Source of the DNA: Phycisphaera sp.
Lineage (GTDB): Bacteria > Planctomycetota > Phycisphaerae > Phycisphaerales > Phycisphaeraceae
NCBI GenBank assembly: GCA_016125215.1
Contig: WGMF01000006.1
Coordinates: forward strand, 151,622-215,621
Direction of reading: 5' to 3'
Length of the DNA stretch: 64,000 nt
Positions 42,737 through 52,132 of this stretch are shown here, piece by piece. Made by a program: the position numbers and the translations under genes. The notes below the pieces were generated by a model that saw only the letters and a list, made by a program, of their open reading frames with translations, was not told the origin of the DNA and did not search any database. The first letter of the stretch is position 1. Every line of letters begins with the position of its first letter.

Positions 42737-43963
42737 ATGCGTGTATTGTCGAAACAAGTCGTGATCGTTGTCGTCGCAGTCATTTCCCTGACCAGCGCGG
42801 CCTGGGCGGGCAAGCCGCTGAAGATATTCATCCTCGCCGGGCAATCGAACATGCAGGGAGCTGCGAGCATTTCCACCTTCCCCGCAATCGGGCTTGACCC
42901 CAAGACCGCGCCGATGCTCAAGGACATGGTGACTGCCGACGGCTCGCCGGTCGAGTGCAAGGACATGGACATCGTACAGTTCACCGGCAAGCCCGGCGAC
43001 CCGTCGAAAGAGCATCACGGCAAACTGACCGCCGGGTATGGGATGAACGGGGGCAAGATCGGCCCGGAGTTCACGTTCGGCATCTACATGCAGAAGGCGC
43101 TCAACGAACCGATCCTCATCATCAAGACCGCATGGGGCGGCAAAAGTCTCCAGGGCAATTTCCGACCGCCGAGCGCCGGCCTTCTACCCGACACTGCCAG
43201 CGACGCGCAGAAGGCGGAAGCCGGCAAGTACTACGAACTGATGATGCAGTGCATCAAAGAGGTGCTCGCCGATCCCGGCAAGTATTGCCCGAACTACAAC
43301 AAGGCGGACGGCTACGAACTGGCCGGCTTCGTCTGGTTTCAGGGATTCAACGACTACGTCGGCGACTATCCGCGGATCGATGAGTCCAAGGGAAAGAAGA
43401 GTCCGAAGGACTACGCCGAGTACACCCGGTTGCAGGCGTGCCTGATCCGCGATGTCCGCAAGGCACTGAACGCGCCGAAGATGCCGGTCGTGATCGGCGT
43501 GTTCGGCCTGCAGGGAAAGGATGCCGACGAACGGATCGTCAGCTTCCGCAAGGGCCAGGCCGCCACCGCAGAGATGCCCGAGTTCAAGGGCAACGTCTTC
43601 AACGTGTTCACGGAAAACTTCTGGCCGGCGAATCTCGCGGCTTTGAAGGAGCGATATTCCGACGTGATGAGCGGCAAGCTGGATCGCGGCCCCGAAGTCA
43701 CCAAGCTCGTCGGGGAGTATCGAACCTTGCGGAAAAACTTCGACAAACCCACGCTGGGGCTCAGCCGCAAGGACGCCTGGCACAAACGCAACGCACTGGA
43801 AAACCAGATTGCGGATGCCATCTTCACTCCCGAGGAGCGGAAAGAATTCGACGGCGCGTCCAGTTTCGACTTCCACTACTGGGGTTCGGCCAAGTTCTAC
43901 GCCCAGGCCGGTAAGGCATTCGCCGAGGCGCTGGCCGCGCCGGTGCAAAACCATGCCGAATAG
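42737..43963 (+). CDS. Sialate O-acetylesterase-type (SASA) carbohydrate esterase
   Basis: Exported esterase of the SASA/CE6 type, 408 residues. Signal peptide MRVLSKQVVIVVVAVISLTS then IFILAGQSNMQGA, with the nucleophilic Ser in GQSNMQG. Conserved TAWGGKSLQGNF, FVWFQGFNDYVGDYP and C-terminal SFDFHYWGSAKFY (likely catalytic His). Removes acetyl groups from polysaccharides, here probably xylan. Preceded by an AAAGGTG site and the XylR-type promoter. Confidence 0.85.
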   Translation: MRVLSKQVVIVVVAVISLTSAAWAGKPLKIFILAGQSNMQGAASISTFPAIGLDPKTAPMLKDMVTADGSPVECKDMDIVQFTGKPGDPSKEHHGKLTAGYGMNGGKIGPEFTFGIYMQKALNEPILIIKTAWGGKSLQGNFRPPSAGLLPDTASDAQKAEAGKYYELMMQCIKEVLADPGKYCPNYNKADGYELAGFVWFQGFNDYVGDYPRIDESKGKKSPKDYAEYTRLQACLIRDVRKALNAPKMPVVIGVFGLQGKDADERIVSFRKGQAATAEMPEFKGNVFNVFTENFWPANLAALKERYSDVMSGKLDRGPEVTKLVGEYRTLRKNFDKPTLGLSRKDAWHKRNALENQIADAIFTPEERKEFDGASSFDFHYWGSAKFYAQAGKAFAEALAAPVQNHAE

Positions 43964-45491
43964 CAATGTAAACCACCGGGATCGAACCACCATCGCTTGC
44001 GATGTATTGCCATGGAGCGGTCCATCGCATCCGTGGTCGCGGCATCGATCGATGCTGAGCATCGTATGCAGCATGTTGCTCTCCGTGCTGTGTGCGTCTT
44101 CCATTCGTGCGGCAGTCAACCCGCATGGTCTGTTTCAGGATCACATGGTCGTGCAGGCAGACGCGCCGATTGCAGTCTGGGGTTCGGCCGATCCCGGGGA
44201 GCGTGTCACGGTGACACTCGTTGACAAGACCGCGCAGACCGTCACGGGGGCCAATGGCAAATGGCGCGTTGAACTTGCGCCCCTTGATACGACCGATCAG
44301 CCGCAGGTGCTGACCATCCAGGGCACGAACACCGTCACGATCCACGATGTGCTGATCGGCGATGTGTGGCTCTGCTCCGGGCAATCGAACATGGAGTTCG
44401 GCATCTTCAACGTCATCAGGGACCAAACGCAGCGCAACGCTGCGATCGACCCGCAGGTCCGCACTTTTTGTGTGCCCAAGTACGCGCCCCAGTCGCCCAT
44501 GGACGAGATGTCCTACTCGAAGGAACTGGATAAGGATGAACGCATCGGATACTGGCAGAAGGACACCGCGGCCGGCCGGTGGGGCGGGTTTTCCGCGGTC
44601 GGCTATCTCTTCGGCAAAGAAATCCACGCCTTCACCGGCAAGCCCGTCGGTTTGATCGCCAGTCACTGGGGCGCTACGCCCGTGCAGGATTGGATGAGTC
44701 TGGATTCCCTGAAAAACAATCCCGCCACCGCCGATGTTGCTGCCGATTTCCAGAGGCGGCCGAAGACGATGGCCACGAAGCTCTACAACGGCATGATCCA
44801 TCCGCTGGTCCCGTTCCGGATCAAGGGCGTCCTCTGGTATCAGGGGGAGCAGAACGGCGGTACAAAAAATTACGACGTGCTCTTCAAGTCCATGATCACG
44901 GATTGGCGCAGTCGCTGGGGACAAGGCGATTTTCCCTTCCTGTTCGTCCAGCTTGCCGGTTACGAGGGGCGTGGCAGGGACTGGGCGATGGTCCGCGATC
45001 TGCAACGCCGCGCCCTGGAACTGCCCAACACCGCCATGGCCGTGGGGATCGACGTGGGCGATCCGAAAAACATTCATCCGCAAAACAAGTTCACTGTCGC
45101 GCATCGCCTCGCGCTTGCGGCTGAGCACATCGCCTACGGCAAAGATGTCATTTACCAAGGCCCCACCTTCGATAGCTTGCGGGTGGATGGTCGCAACATC
45201 GTGATCCATTTCATCCACACCGGATCGGGACTGGCCAACCTGCCCGCGCCGCAGATGCCCGGCACGCCGGCGCTGCCCGCTCCGACTTCGCTGCAAGGTT
45301 TTGAGCTTGCCGGTCCGGACGGTCAATGGTTTGCAGCGACGGCCAAGATCGATGGCGATGACGTGACGCTCCGCAGCGACCACGTCGAAAAACCCACCTC
45401 CGTCCGCTACGCCTGGGGCCCTTGCCCGCCCTGCGGCCTGTACAACAAGCAAGGCCTCCCCGCCGTTCCCTTCAATGCCGCCGTGAAATAA
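43953..45491 (+). CDS. Sialate O-acetylesterase family protein
   Basis: Two possible starts: ATG at 43953 overlapping the previous stop by 11 bases, or ATG at 44052 with signal MLSIVCSMLLSVLCASSIRA. Then ITVWG-like N-terminal strand domain and catalytic VWLCSGQSNMEFGIFN (GQSN Ser), with GVLWYQGEQNGGTKNY and DVGDPKNIHPQNKFTVAHRL supplying the Asp/His. About 510 residues. Same operon as the preceding esterase, consistent with deacetylation of a plant polymer. Confidence 0.85.
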   Translation: MPNSNVNHRDRTTIACDVLPWSGPSHPWSRHRSMLSIVCSMLLSVLCASSIRAAVNPHGLFQDHMVVQADAPIAVWGSADPGERVTVTLVDKTAQTVTGANGKWRVELAPLDTTDQPQVLTIQGTNTVTIHDVLIGDVWLCSGQSNMEFGIFNVIRDQTQRNAAIDPQVRTFCVPKYAPQSPMDEMSYSKELDKDERIGYWQKDTAAGRWGGFSAVGYLFGKEIHAFTGKPVGLIASHWGATPVQDWMSLDSLKNNPATADVAADFQRRPKTMATKLYNGMIHPLVPFRIKGVLWYQGEQNGGTKNYDVLFKSMITDWRSRWGQGDFPFLFVQLAGYEGRGRDWAMVRDLQRRALELPNTAMAVGIDVGDPKNIHPQNKFTVAHRLALAAEHIAYGKDVIYQGPTFDSLRVDGRNIVIHFIHTGSGLANLPAPQMPGTPALPAPTSLQGFELAGPDGQWFAATAKIDGDDVTLRSDHVEKPTSVRYAWGPCPPCGLYNKQGLPAVPFNAAVK

Positions 45492-45586
45492 CGTGACCTC
45501 GAACAACTCGTAACAGAGGCCTAACCCCCGGCTACGGTTGAGCGGCGACTCCCGAGAAGCAGGTTAGTACTTAGCGGTTCTATATC

Positions 45587-45658
45587 AGCCGCAGCTTCCG
45601 AGCTGCGCGTCTTCATCTTCAACGTCACGATATAGACGCGCAGCGAGGGCGCTGCGGC
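45587..45658. repeat. REP-like inverted repeat between convergent genes
   Basis: AGCCGCAG...CTGCGCGTCT (45587-45612) pairs with AGACGCGCAG...CTGCGGCT (45634-45658): ten plus eight matched bases per arm around unmatched octamers. It lies in the 267-base gap between the esterase and the XylR gene; there is no other gene there. Confidence 0.7.
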
Positions 45659-45758
45659 TGGAACCTCATACAACCACAGGGGCACTCAAATGCTGGAGCA
45701 GCCAGCGTCAATATGCTCAGTTGATCTGCCAGGGCGGATTTGACCGGCGAGGGGCGGG

Positions 45759-46964
45759 TTATGGCCGTTCATCGTCGGGGGTGCGTCGGGCCCAGGGGTT
45801 GTTTCGCAGGGGGGCGGTGTGTTGTTGGCGGTACTGGCCGGGGGGGAGGCCGGTGTGGTGTTTAAAGGTGACGCAGAAACTGTTTTGGCTACGGAAGCCG
45901 CAGGTCCGCGAGACTTGGCCCATCGTCAGATCGGATTCGATGAGCAACTTCTTAGCCCGCTCAATTTGCGCCCGGGTGATCGCAACCTGTGGCGTGTAAC
46001 CGACAGAACGTTTCATGCGATATTCCAGACTCCGGCGGGAGATGCGCACCACATCCAGCACATCCTCCACGGTGATGCCTTCGAGGCAATGCTCGCGGAT
46101 ATATCGCAGCGCCTCGCTGACCACCGTATCGTCGGCCAGCATGATGTCCGTGCTCCGCCGGGTCACGACGCCCAGCGGTCGAATCCACTGCGGAGGCGGC
46201 GCGGGTTGTCCGGCCATCAGGTCGTCGAGCAATTTCGCGGCCCGGTAGCCGATCAGCCGCCCATCCGGCGCGACGCTGGAGATCGGCGTGCGCGTCATCA
46301 GGATCACCCACCGGTAGTTGTCCACCCCCAGCACCGCCACATCGTCGGGCACGCGCAGGCCCAGTTCCTCCGCGACGGTCACCGCGATCCCGGCGAGGTG
46401 ATCGTTCGAGGTCATCACCGCAATCGGTTTGGGCAGTTGGCTGAGCCAGTCGCGAATCTCGACCCGCATCGGTTTGGCTCCCTCGCCGCCACATTCATAC
46501 CAGTGACATTCCCGCCGGGCCTGGCGTTCGATGATGTCACGAAACCCCTCACCCCGTTGGCGGCTGAACCAATACCCGTGCTCGCCGAGGTAGCCGAATT
46601 GGGCGAACCCGCGCTCCAGCAGATGGGCCGCTCCCATCCGACCGATCGCCAGGTCGTCGTTGCCGACACGAGGCAACTGCAAGTCGGCCAGGGCATTGGA
46701 AAGGTTCACCACGGCCACCCCCGCCTTGATCAGCGGCTCGATCGATTGGGTCGTGGCATACGAACCGATGACACCATCAATCCGGGCGGGGTCCAATTCC
46801 CCCTCCCGCAGAAAAAATCGGTCGCCTGCGGTGACGAACTGCCAGTGGTTGATGTGCTCACAGTAGTCGAATACGCCGAGCACAAACTCGTAATTATTGT
46901 CGGAGCTGAGCGAGTGCGCCAGGCCGACCCGATGGATGAGGGGCTTGCCAGACATGATGGTCAT
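45759..46964 (-). CDS. xylR: XylR-type regulator (LacI-like sensor plus AraC HTH)
   Basis: The 401 residues have an N-terminal periplasmic-binding-like sensor (RVGLAHSLSSDNNYEFVLGV, then LGVDNYRWVILMTRTPISSV) and a C-terminal AraC domain with two HTH motifs (VEDVLDVVRISRRSLEYRMK and MGQVSRTCGFRSQNSFCVTF). This is the XylR arrangement that senses D-xylose. Its start codon lies 10 bases from the operator-like repeats of the divergent PEP-CTERM promoter, so autoregulation is likely. Confidence 0.9.
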   Translation of the reverse strand: MTIMSGKPLIHRVGLAHSLSSDNNYEFVLGVFDYCEHINHWQFVTAGDRFFLREGELDPARIDGVIGSYATTQSIEPLIKAGVAVVNLSNALADLQLPRVGNDDLAIGRMGAAHLLERGFAQFGYLGEHGYWFSRQRGEGFRDIIERQARRECHWYECGGEGAKPMRVEIRDWLSQLPKPIAVMTSNDHLAGIAVTVAEELGLRVPDDVAVLGVDNYRWVILMTRTPISSVAPDGRLIGYRAAKLLDDLMAGQPAPPPQWIRPLGVVTRRSTDIMLADDTVVSEALRYIREHCLEGITVEDVLDVVRISRRSLEYRMKRSVGYTPQVAITRAQIERAKKLLIESDLTMGQVSRTCGFRSQNSFCVTFKHHTGLPPGQYRQQHTAPLRNNPWARRTPDDERP

Positions 46965-46973
46965 GATAACAGA

Positions 46974-47037
46974 ATTGCGTTTAATGTGAAAAGATTGCGT
47001 TCAATCGCATTGACTCTGTGAAATAGCGTGGCATACT
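46974..47037 (+). promoter_or_regulatory. Divergent XylR-type operator and promoter for the PEP-CTERM gene
   Basis: ATTGCGTTTAAT (46974-46985) and ATTGCGTTCAAT (46994-47005), 20 bases apart, then -35 TTGACT (47010-47015), 16-base spacer and -10 CATACT (47032-47037). Matches 42519-42582 in spacing and sequence, and is 10 bases from the xylR ATG. Confidence 0.65.
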
Positions 47038-47138
47038 GAAGTGTCAGCCGGGCGGTTTGGGACATGGGTGTCCATGTCGCGTCCGGTTTGGGAGCGAGAC
47101 AACTCGAAAACGGTCACTCTTTAAAGGAGGTTCGAAAC

Positions 47139-47900
47139 ATGAATCTCAGAAGCACATCACTGGGTATCTTCACAGCGGTCGCCTTGGTCGTGGCATTCAC
47201 GAGCGCGGCCCACGCCGGGCTGATCGCCTATTACGTCAACGGCTCGTCCGCCGATGCCGCGGCGATGGCCAATCTGACCTCGCCGTCGGGATACACGGCA
47301 TCATCCCTCAGCAGCACGGGGTTACGTGCAGCCGTCGATTACACATCCAACAATGGCACCGGCTTCGGCCCGACCACCCCGGCGGGGCCGACTGCCGGTA
47401 GCAGCGCGGGCTCCGAGTGGTTGGTTGCCACTTGCGACACGGTGAGCAGTTCTCCGGTTTCGACCGATGACTATTACCAGTTCACCGTCGCCGGCACCGG
47501 CGGTAACACGATCGATCCGACCTCGCTGACATTCGACTGGCAGGGGTGGGTACACAGTGCCACGGGTACCGTGACTTTCACCTATCAGCTTTTCGCCTCC
47601 ACGGACGGGAGCACTTTCTCCGCAGTGGGTTCGGCAGGCAGTAAGACCATAACGAATCCACTGGCTGGTGTTGATACCGTCACCGCAGTCACCACGGAGA
47701 ACATTGATCTGACTTCGCTGGCCGCAGCCGGTTCCTACACCTTCCGTATCGCGTTGGGCGACAACAGCTCATCGAATAAGAAAGGCAATTTCTTCCAGGC
47801 TATCCAGCTCAACGCTGAGGTGACGCCTGCTCCCGAACCGGCATCGTTGATGCTGATGGGGCTGGGCGGTTTGATGATTGCCAAACGCCGCCGTGCGTAA
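47139..47900 (+). CDS. PEP-CTERM sorted exported protein
   Basis: The 253 residues have a signal peptide (SLGIFTAVALVVAFTSAAHA), a Ser/Thr/Gly-rich beta domain and a C-terminal sorting tag PAPEPASLMLMGLGGLMIAK followed by RRR, the PEP motif, hydrophobic helix and basic end cleaved by exosortase. Strong AAAGGAGG site before the ATG. Regulated by the XylR-type operator upstream, so it may bind or hold polysaccharide outside the cell. Confidence 0.88.
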   Translation: MNLRSTSLGIFTAVALVVAFTSAAHAGLIAYYVNGSSADAAAMANLTSPSGYTASSLSSTGLRAAVDYTSNNGTGFGPTTPAGPTAGSSAGSEWLVATCDTVSSSPVSTDDYYQFTVAGTGGNTIDPTSLTFDWQGWVHSATGTVTFTYQLFASTDGSTFSAVGSAGSKTITNPLAGVDTVTAVTTENIDLTSLAAAGSYTFRIALGDNSSSNKKGNFFQAIQLNAEVTPAPEPASLMLMGLGGLMIAKRRRA

Positions 47901-48046
47901 GGCGAATCCATGGGCCTCAAGACTCAGGCCTCACGCCTCAAGACTTGTATGATTCCTCCTCCGACGGCTGCGCGAGAAATGATGACGCGCAGCCTTTTGT
48001 TGACCCGGTCCCAACGAGTCCGACACCAGCGAAGCGGAATCCTGAT

Positions 48047-48940
48047 ATGTCTTACTCGACGCAACGCCGAACCGGCTTTACCCTTGTGGAGCTTTTAGTG
48101 GTGGTGGCCATCATCGCGGTGCTGATCGCGATTCTGCTGCCGTCGCTCAATCGCGCCAGGTATCAGGCCAAGCTCGTGGTGTGCAAGAGCCAGATGCACC
48201 AACAGTGCATCGGCGTCACATCGTATGGCACGGATTATGAAGGGTTTTACCCGGAGGCCCCGGCCCAGGACCCCAGCGTGAAACTGCGCGGACGCGGGGA
48301 CCTTTACACCATCGCCAGCCGTTTCAACCACTATGACTTGCGGGACTCTTTGCGGCCCTATCTCGGATCGCAACTGAACAAAATCCTCAAGTGCCCGCTT
48401 GCCAGCGATGTCTGGCTGGACAACAACGACGGCTGGACGGGCGATGCGCAATACACCAATATCGACAGGCCCTTTGACAAGGGATACGGCAAGTTCAGGA
48501 TGACGTATGGCTGGTATTTCGGGGAGAGTTACAATTCGGACTACGCCACGCTGCCGTTCCTGGAGCAATCCGGTTGCTGGTTGATCAAAGCAAGGAAGAA
48601 GTTGGGGGAAAACTTCGTGCCCAACAAGGGCACCGCCGCGGGACGGGAGGTGCGGGTGTTGGTCTCTGATTACAACTCCAAAGCGAATCTGACCAGCGCA
48701 TCCACCGCCCATCGGGGATACACAGCCGACTTACCGGAGGGCGGGAACTGGGATTTGGGTGAAATGGGTTATCTGCTGAATGATGTGGCGCAAGCCGTCA
48801 CGACCGTGAATTATTGTCTGGACGACGGCAGCACGACGAGCTACCAGATCGGCACGTACATGCAGCCGTCGGGTTGGTATTCAAGTAAAAGCACGACGCT
48901 GTTCTCCGGCCTGCTGTTTCCGCCGGACTCGGTGCGATAG
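48047..48940 (+). CDS. Type II secretion prepilin-like protein
   Basis: The 297 residues start RRTGFTLVELLVVVAIIAVL, the class III prepilin signal with cleavage before Phe and conserved Glu at position 5, then a helix and a globular domain (YGTDYEGFYPEAPAQDPSVK). Related planctomycete proteins occur in large families. Function is likely pseudopilus or secretion associated. Start at MSYSTQ. Confidence 0.85.
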   Translation: MSYSTQRRTGFTLVELLVVVAIIAVLIAILLPSLNRARYQAKLVVCKSQMHQQCIGVTSYGTDYEGFYPEAPAQDPSVKLRGRGDLYTIASRFNHYDLRDSLRPYLGSQLNKILKCPLASDVWLDNNDGWTGDAQYTNIDRPFDKGYGKFRMTYGWYFGESYNSDYATLPFLEQSGCWLIKARKKLGENFVPNKGTAAGREVRVLVSDYNSKANLTSASTAHRGYTADLPEGGNWDLGEMGYLLNDVAQAVTTVNYCLDDGSTTSYQIGTYMQPSGWYSSKSTTLFSGLLFPPDSVR

Positions 48941-49002
48941 TGCCCACCGCAACGCCGATGTGCCGGTTGGGCCTCGGCTATGTCAGTCAAGGAATATTGT
49001 TT

Positions 49003-51411
49003 ATGAATCGCATCGTCAAGCTCGGCACATCGGTCGCTTTATTGAGCGTGTGCCTGTTGGTGATTCCCGCCAATGCTGCCAACAAGACCCCGCCGGTCAA
49101 TCCGGACTTAACCCAAGGCGAATCGGTTCCCGGTGGGGTCAAGCACGATATCACGCTCGGCGCCACCGGGGCGCGCGGCTGGATGTTCACCGAGAATCTT
49201 TCCACCGAAGATGCCCGCCAGATTTACATCACGCAGGTCGCCAAGGGTTCACCGGCCGACGGAGTGCTGAAGGTGGGCGATGTCATTCTCGGCGTGGCGG
49301 ATAAGCCGTTTTCCTACGATGCACGCATCGAGTTCGCCAAGGCGCTGACCGTGGCGGAGACCGAAGCGACCAGCGGAAAACTCGAACTCATCCGTTGGCG
49401 CGGCGGCCAGCAGGAGCGTGTCATCGTCAAGCTGGCGGTGCTCGGCAGCTACAGCGACACCGCGCCCTACGACAGTGAAAAATCCAGGCGCATCCTCGAA
49501 CGGGGCTGCGAAGCGCTGGCCAAACGCATCCAGTCCCCGGACTATTCCGAGAACCCGATCACGCGCTCGCTCAACGCGCTGGCGCTATTGGCCAGCGGCG
49601 ATCCGAAGTACCTGCCGATCGTGAAAAAAGAGGCCCAATGGGCCTCGCAATACCACGTCGAAAGCATGGCGACCTGGTACTACGGCTACGTCATCATGCT
49701 GCTGTCGGAATACCAGATGGCGAGCGGCGATCAATCCTTCATGCCCGGTCTTCGCCGGCTGGCGCTCGAGGCGGCCGACGGTCAGAGCGCCGTCGGTTCG
49801 TGGGGCCACAAGTTCGCCGGTCCCGATGGTCGCCTCCAGGGTTACGGCATGATGAACGCTGCGGGTCTGCCGCTCACCATCGCGCTGGTGCTGGCGCGCG
49901 ATGCCGGCGTCGATGACCCCAAGGTCGAGCGGGCCATCCAACGCAGCGCCACCTTGCTGCGATTCTTCATCGACAAGGGCACCATCCCCTACGGCGACAA
50001 CGGCCCCTGGATGGGAAGCCACGACAGCAACGGTCGAAACAGCATGGCCGCCGTGTTGTTCAACCTGCTCGATGATCCGCACGGCGCGGAATACTTTTCC
50101 CACATGGCGCTCGCCAGTCTCCGCCCCGAGCGCGACACCGGCCACACCGGGAATTTCTGGGGCATCACATGGGCCATGCTCGGCATCGCGCAATCCGGCC
50201 CGCAAGCCACCGGCGCATGGATGAAGGAATTCGGAAGCTGGTACTTCGATCTCGCCCGCCAATGGGACGGCACCTTCGTCCATCAGGGCCCGCCCCAGAA
50301 CTCACCCGATCACACGTCTCACTGGGACGCCACCGGTGCTTACCTGCTGGCCTACGCCTTGCCGCTGAAGAAGATTTATCTCACCGGCAAGCATCCGAGC
50401 AAAGTGCATCTGGTCGATGCCGCCGAAGTGGACAAATACATCAGCGCAGGTCGCACCTGGTCCAAGGTCGAAGACGACAATGCGTACTACCAGTGCAGTC
50501 AGGAGCAACTGCTCCAACTGCTTTCCAGTTGGTCGCCGATCGTGCGTGAGCGAGCGGCCCAGGCGCTTAATCATCTCGACAAGGCACCGATCCCCGCGTT
50601 GGTAAAAATGCTGGATTCATCCAGCCGCGAAGCCCGCCTTGGTGCTTGTCAGGCCCTGGACATGCTCGGAGACAAAGCTGCGCCCGCGGTTCCCGATCTT
50701 CGCAAGGCACTGCACTCGGATGACATGTGGCTGCGCGTGCTGGCTGCACAGGCGCTGGGCGACATTGGCGAACCAGCCATGCCCGCGTTTGCCGACCTTG
50801 TCGCGCTGATCACCAAAGGCCCGTCGGCGGAAGACCCCCGGGGCATGGAGCAACGCTTCGTCAGCATTGCGGTGTTCCATCATCTGCTCACAAAACTGCC
50901 GAAGGATTTGGATCGCGATCTGCTCCGCAAGGCCGTTGTGGCTGCGCTGCAGAATCAGGACGGGCAGGCACGCGCTTCAACGGCCAAGATATATGACAAG
51001 CTCACCTACGAGGAACTCAAGCCGCTGTTGCCCGCCATGGTCGAATCGATCCGCAACCCCGCGATGAGCGGCATCATGTCCATGGATGGCTCACGCGAAC
51101 TGGCCGTCCAAGCCCTCGCCAAACACCACATCAGGGAAGGCATTCCGCTGTCGGTTTCATTCCTCGATTGCATCGGCGACGACGGTCGCTGGGGCGCCAA
51201 TGGCCGGGTACCGAAATGTCTCGACGCGCTGGCCGAGTACGGCTCCGCCGCCAAGGCCATGCTCCCCATGCTGCTCGAACTGCAAAAGCAACTGCCCCTC
51301 GACCGCCGCACCAAGCAGCCCACGCGTATCGGACTGATGGTACAGGAAACCATCAAAAAGATCGAAGAAAGCAAAAGCAGTCCTCCTCTGCGGAGCATAG
51401 GCGATTTCTAG
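49003..51411 (+). CDS. Exported PDZ and HEAT-repeat protein (DUF6288-like)
   Basis: The 802 residues have a signal peptide (KLGTSVALLSVCLLVIPANA), a PDZ domain (GATGARGWMFTENL ... LKVGDVILGVADKPFSYDAR), a middle alpha domain (SRRILERGCEALAKRIQS; NSMAAVLFNLLDDPHGAEYF) and HEAT repeats (VRERAAQALNHLDKAPIPAL, LRVLAAQALGDIGEPAMPAF). AAGGA precedes the ATG. Likely periplasmic scaffold or protease-like protein in the polysaccharide locus. Confidence 0.8.
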   Translation: MNRIVKLGTSVALLSVCLLVIPANAANKTPPVNPDLTQGESVPGGVKHDITLGATGARGWMFTENLSTEDARQIYITQVAKGSPADGVLKVGDVILGVADKPFSYDARIEFAKALTVAETEATSGKLELIRWRGGQQERVIVKLAVLGSYSDTAPYDSEKSRRILERGCEALAKRIQSPDYSENPITRSLNALALLASGDPKYLPIVKKEAQWASQYHVESMATWYYGYVIMLLSEYQMASGDQSFMPGLRRLALEAADGQSAVGSWGHKFAGPDGRLQGYGMMNAAGLPLTIALVLARDAGVDDPKVERAIQRSATLLRFFIDKGTIPYGDNGPWMGSHDSNGRNSMAAVLFNLLDDPHGAEYFSHMALASLRPERDTGHTGNFWGITWAMLGIAQSGPQATGAWMKEFGSWYFDLARQWDGTFVHQGPPQNSPDHTSHWDATGAYLLAYALPLKKIYLTGKHPSKVHLVDAAEVDKYISAGRTWSKVEDDNAYYQCSQEQLLQLLSSWSPIVRERAAQALNHLDKAPIPALVKMLDSSSREARLGACQALDMLGDKAAPAVPDLRKALHSDDMWLRVLAAQALGDIGEPAMPAFADLVALITKGPSAEDPRGMEQRFVSIAVFHHLLTKLPKDLDRDLLRKAVVAALQNQDGQARASTAKIYDKLTYEELKPLLPAMVESIRNPAMSGIMSMDGSRELAVQALAKHHIREGIPLSVSFLDCIGDDGRWGANGRVPKCLDALAEYGSAAKAMLPMLLELQKQLPLDRRTKQPTRIGLMVQETIKKIEESKSSPPLRSIGDF

Positions 51412-51412
51412 C

Positions 51413-51874
51413 CCAATCTATGGCACCAGCCACGATCTCCATTGGTTCGCGCAGAGATGCGACATCCTCGATACGCTCAAGCATCGGCTGGACGAGATGC
51501 GATACAAGGCATTCCCCGGCAGCGCTCTGGCGGGCAATGGCGGCCAGAACATCGTCGCGGGAAGCATCCGAGACTTTCGTCGGAACGTCGCCGAGTCGCT
51601 CGGGCGGGAGTTGGGTTTGAAGGTCGAGGCCCAGGACGTGATCGAGACCTCGAAGGCGGGCTACCGCCTCAACGCCCGAATTGCCGTCAAGGACATGCGG
51701 GTTAGTGGGTCACGCCCGGAGGTGAATAGTCGACTAAACGCCTGCCATGACCCGGTAAACAGTGGGTCAGACGACCCAGCAATCGAGCGGCAAGATCAGA
51801 TCATCGCGTTGATTCGTGCTGGCGAGCGTCTGCGTGTACCCGGATTCGCCGAAAAGATGGGCTGTTATCTTTGA
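51413..51874 (+). pseudogene. Truncated HTH-regulator fragment
   Basis: Frame is open from the end of the previous gene without a start: DILDTLKHRLDEMRYKAFPG, then VIETSKAGYRLNARIAV, which has the winged-helix GYRLN end. A second HTH-like part, RQDQIIALIRAGERLRVPGF AEKMG, ends abruptly. Both ends are missing, so it is a relic. Confidence 0.55.
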
Positions 51875-52130
51875 TCGGAAGGTCATAACGCAGCACCGTT
51901 GCGAACTGGCGCATTTACGATTTGTTCAAACAATGGCTTACGCGCAATCACCCAGAATCGAATCGAGAAATCGCCCGATGATCTGTTCTATACCATGTGT
52001 GGGACTCCGATTCTTTGCTCAACTCTGCGATGTTTCCGGGAAGTTACGGCGGATACAACGAGATCACGACCTTCTCCCGATCGGGGGGGCAGGTTTCGAT
52101 TTTGCGAATATTCAGGGCGATCAATTTCTC
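51875..52130 (+). pseudogene. Decayed prepilin-type and unknown fragments
   Basis: Short readable pieces in different frames: WRIYDLFKQWLTRNHPE (unknown) and SAMFPGSYGGYNEITTFSRS, which is typical of the C-terminal region of prepilin-like proteins. No intact gene. The stretch lies before the 3' end of the GH115 gene on the other strand. Confidence 0.45.
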
Positions 52131-52132
52131 AT

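Noticed and set aside
42607..42897. Small plus-strand frame before the esterase
   Set aside because: Overlaps the esterase start and shows no Shine-Dalgarno or motif.
43824..45506. 560-codon minus-strand frame
   Set aside because: Antisense to the esterase with GQSN motif; no recognisable domain.
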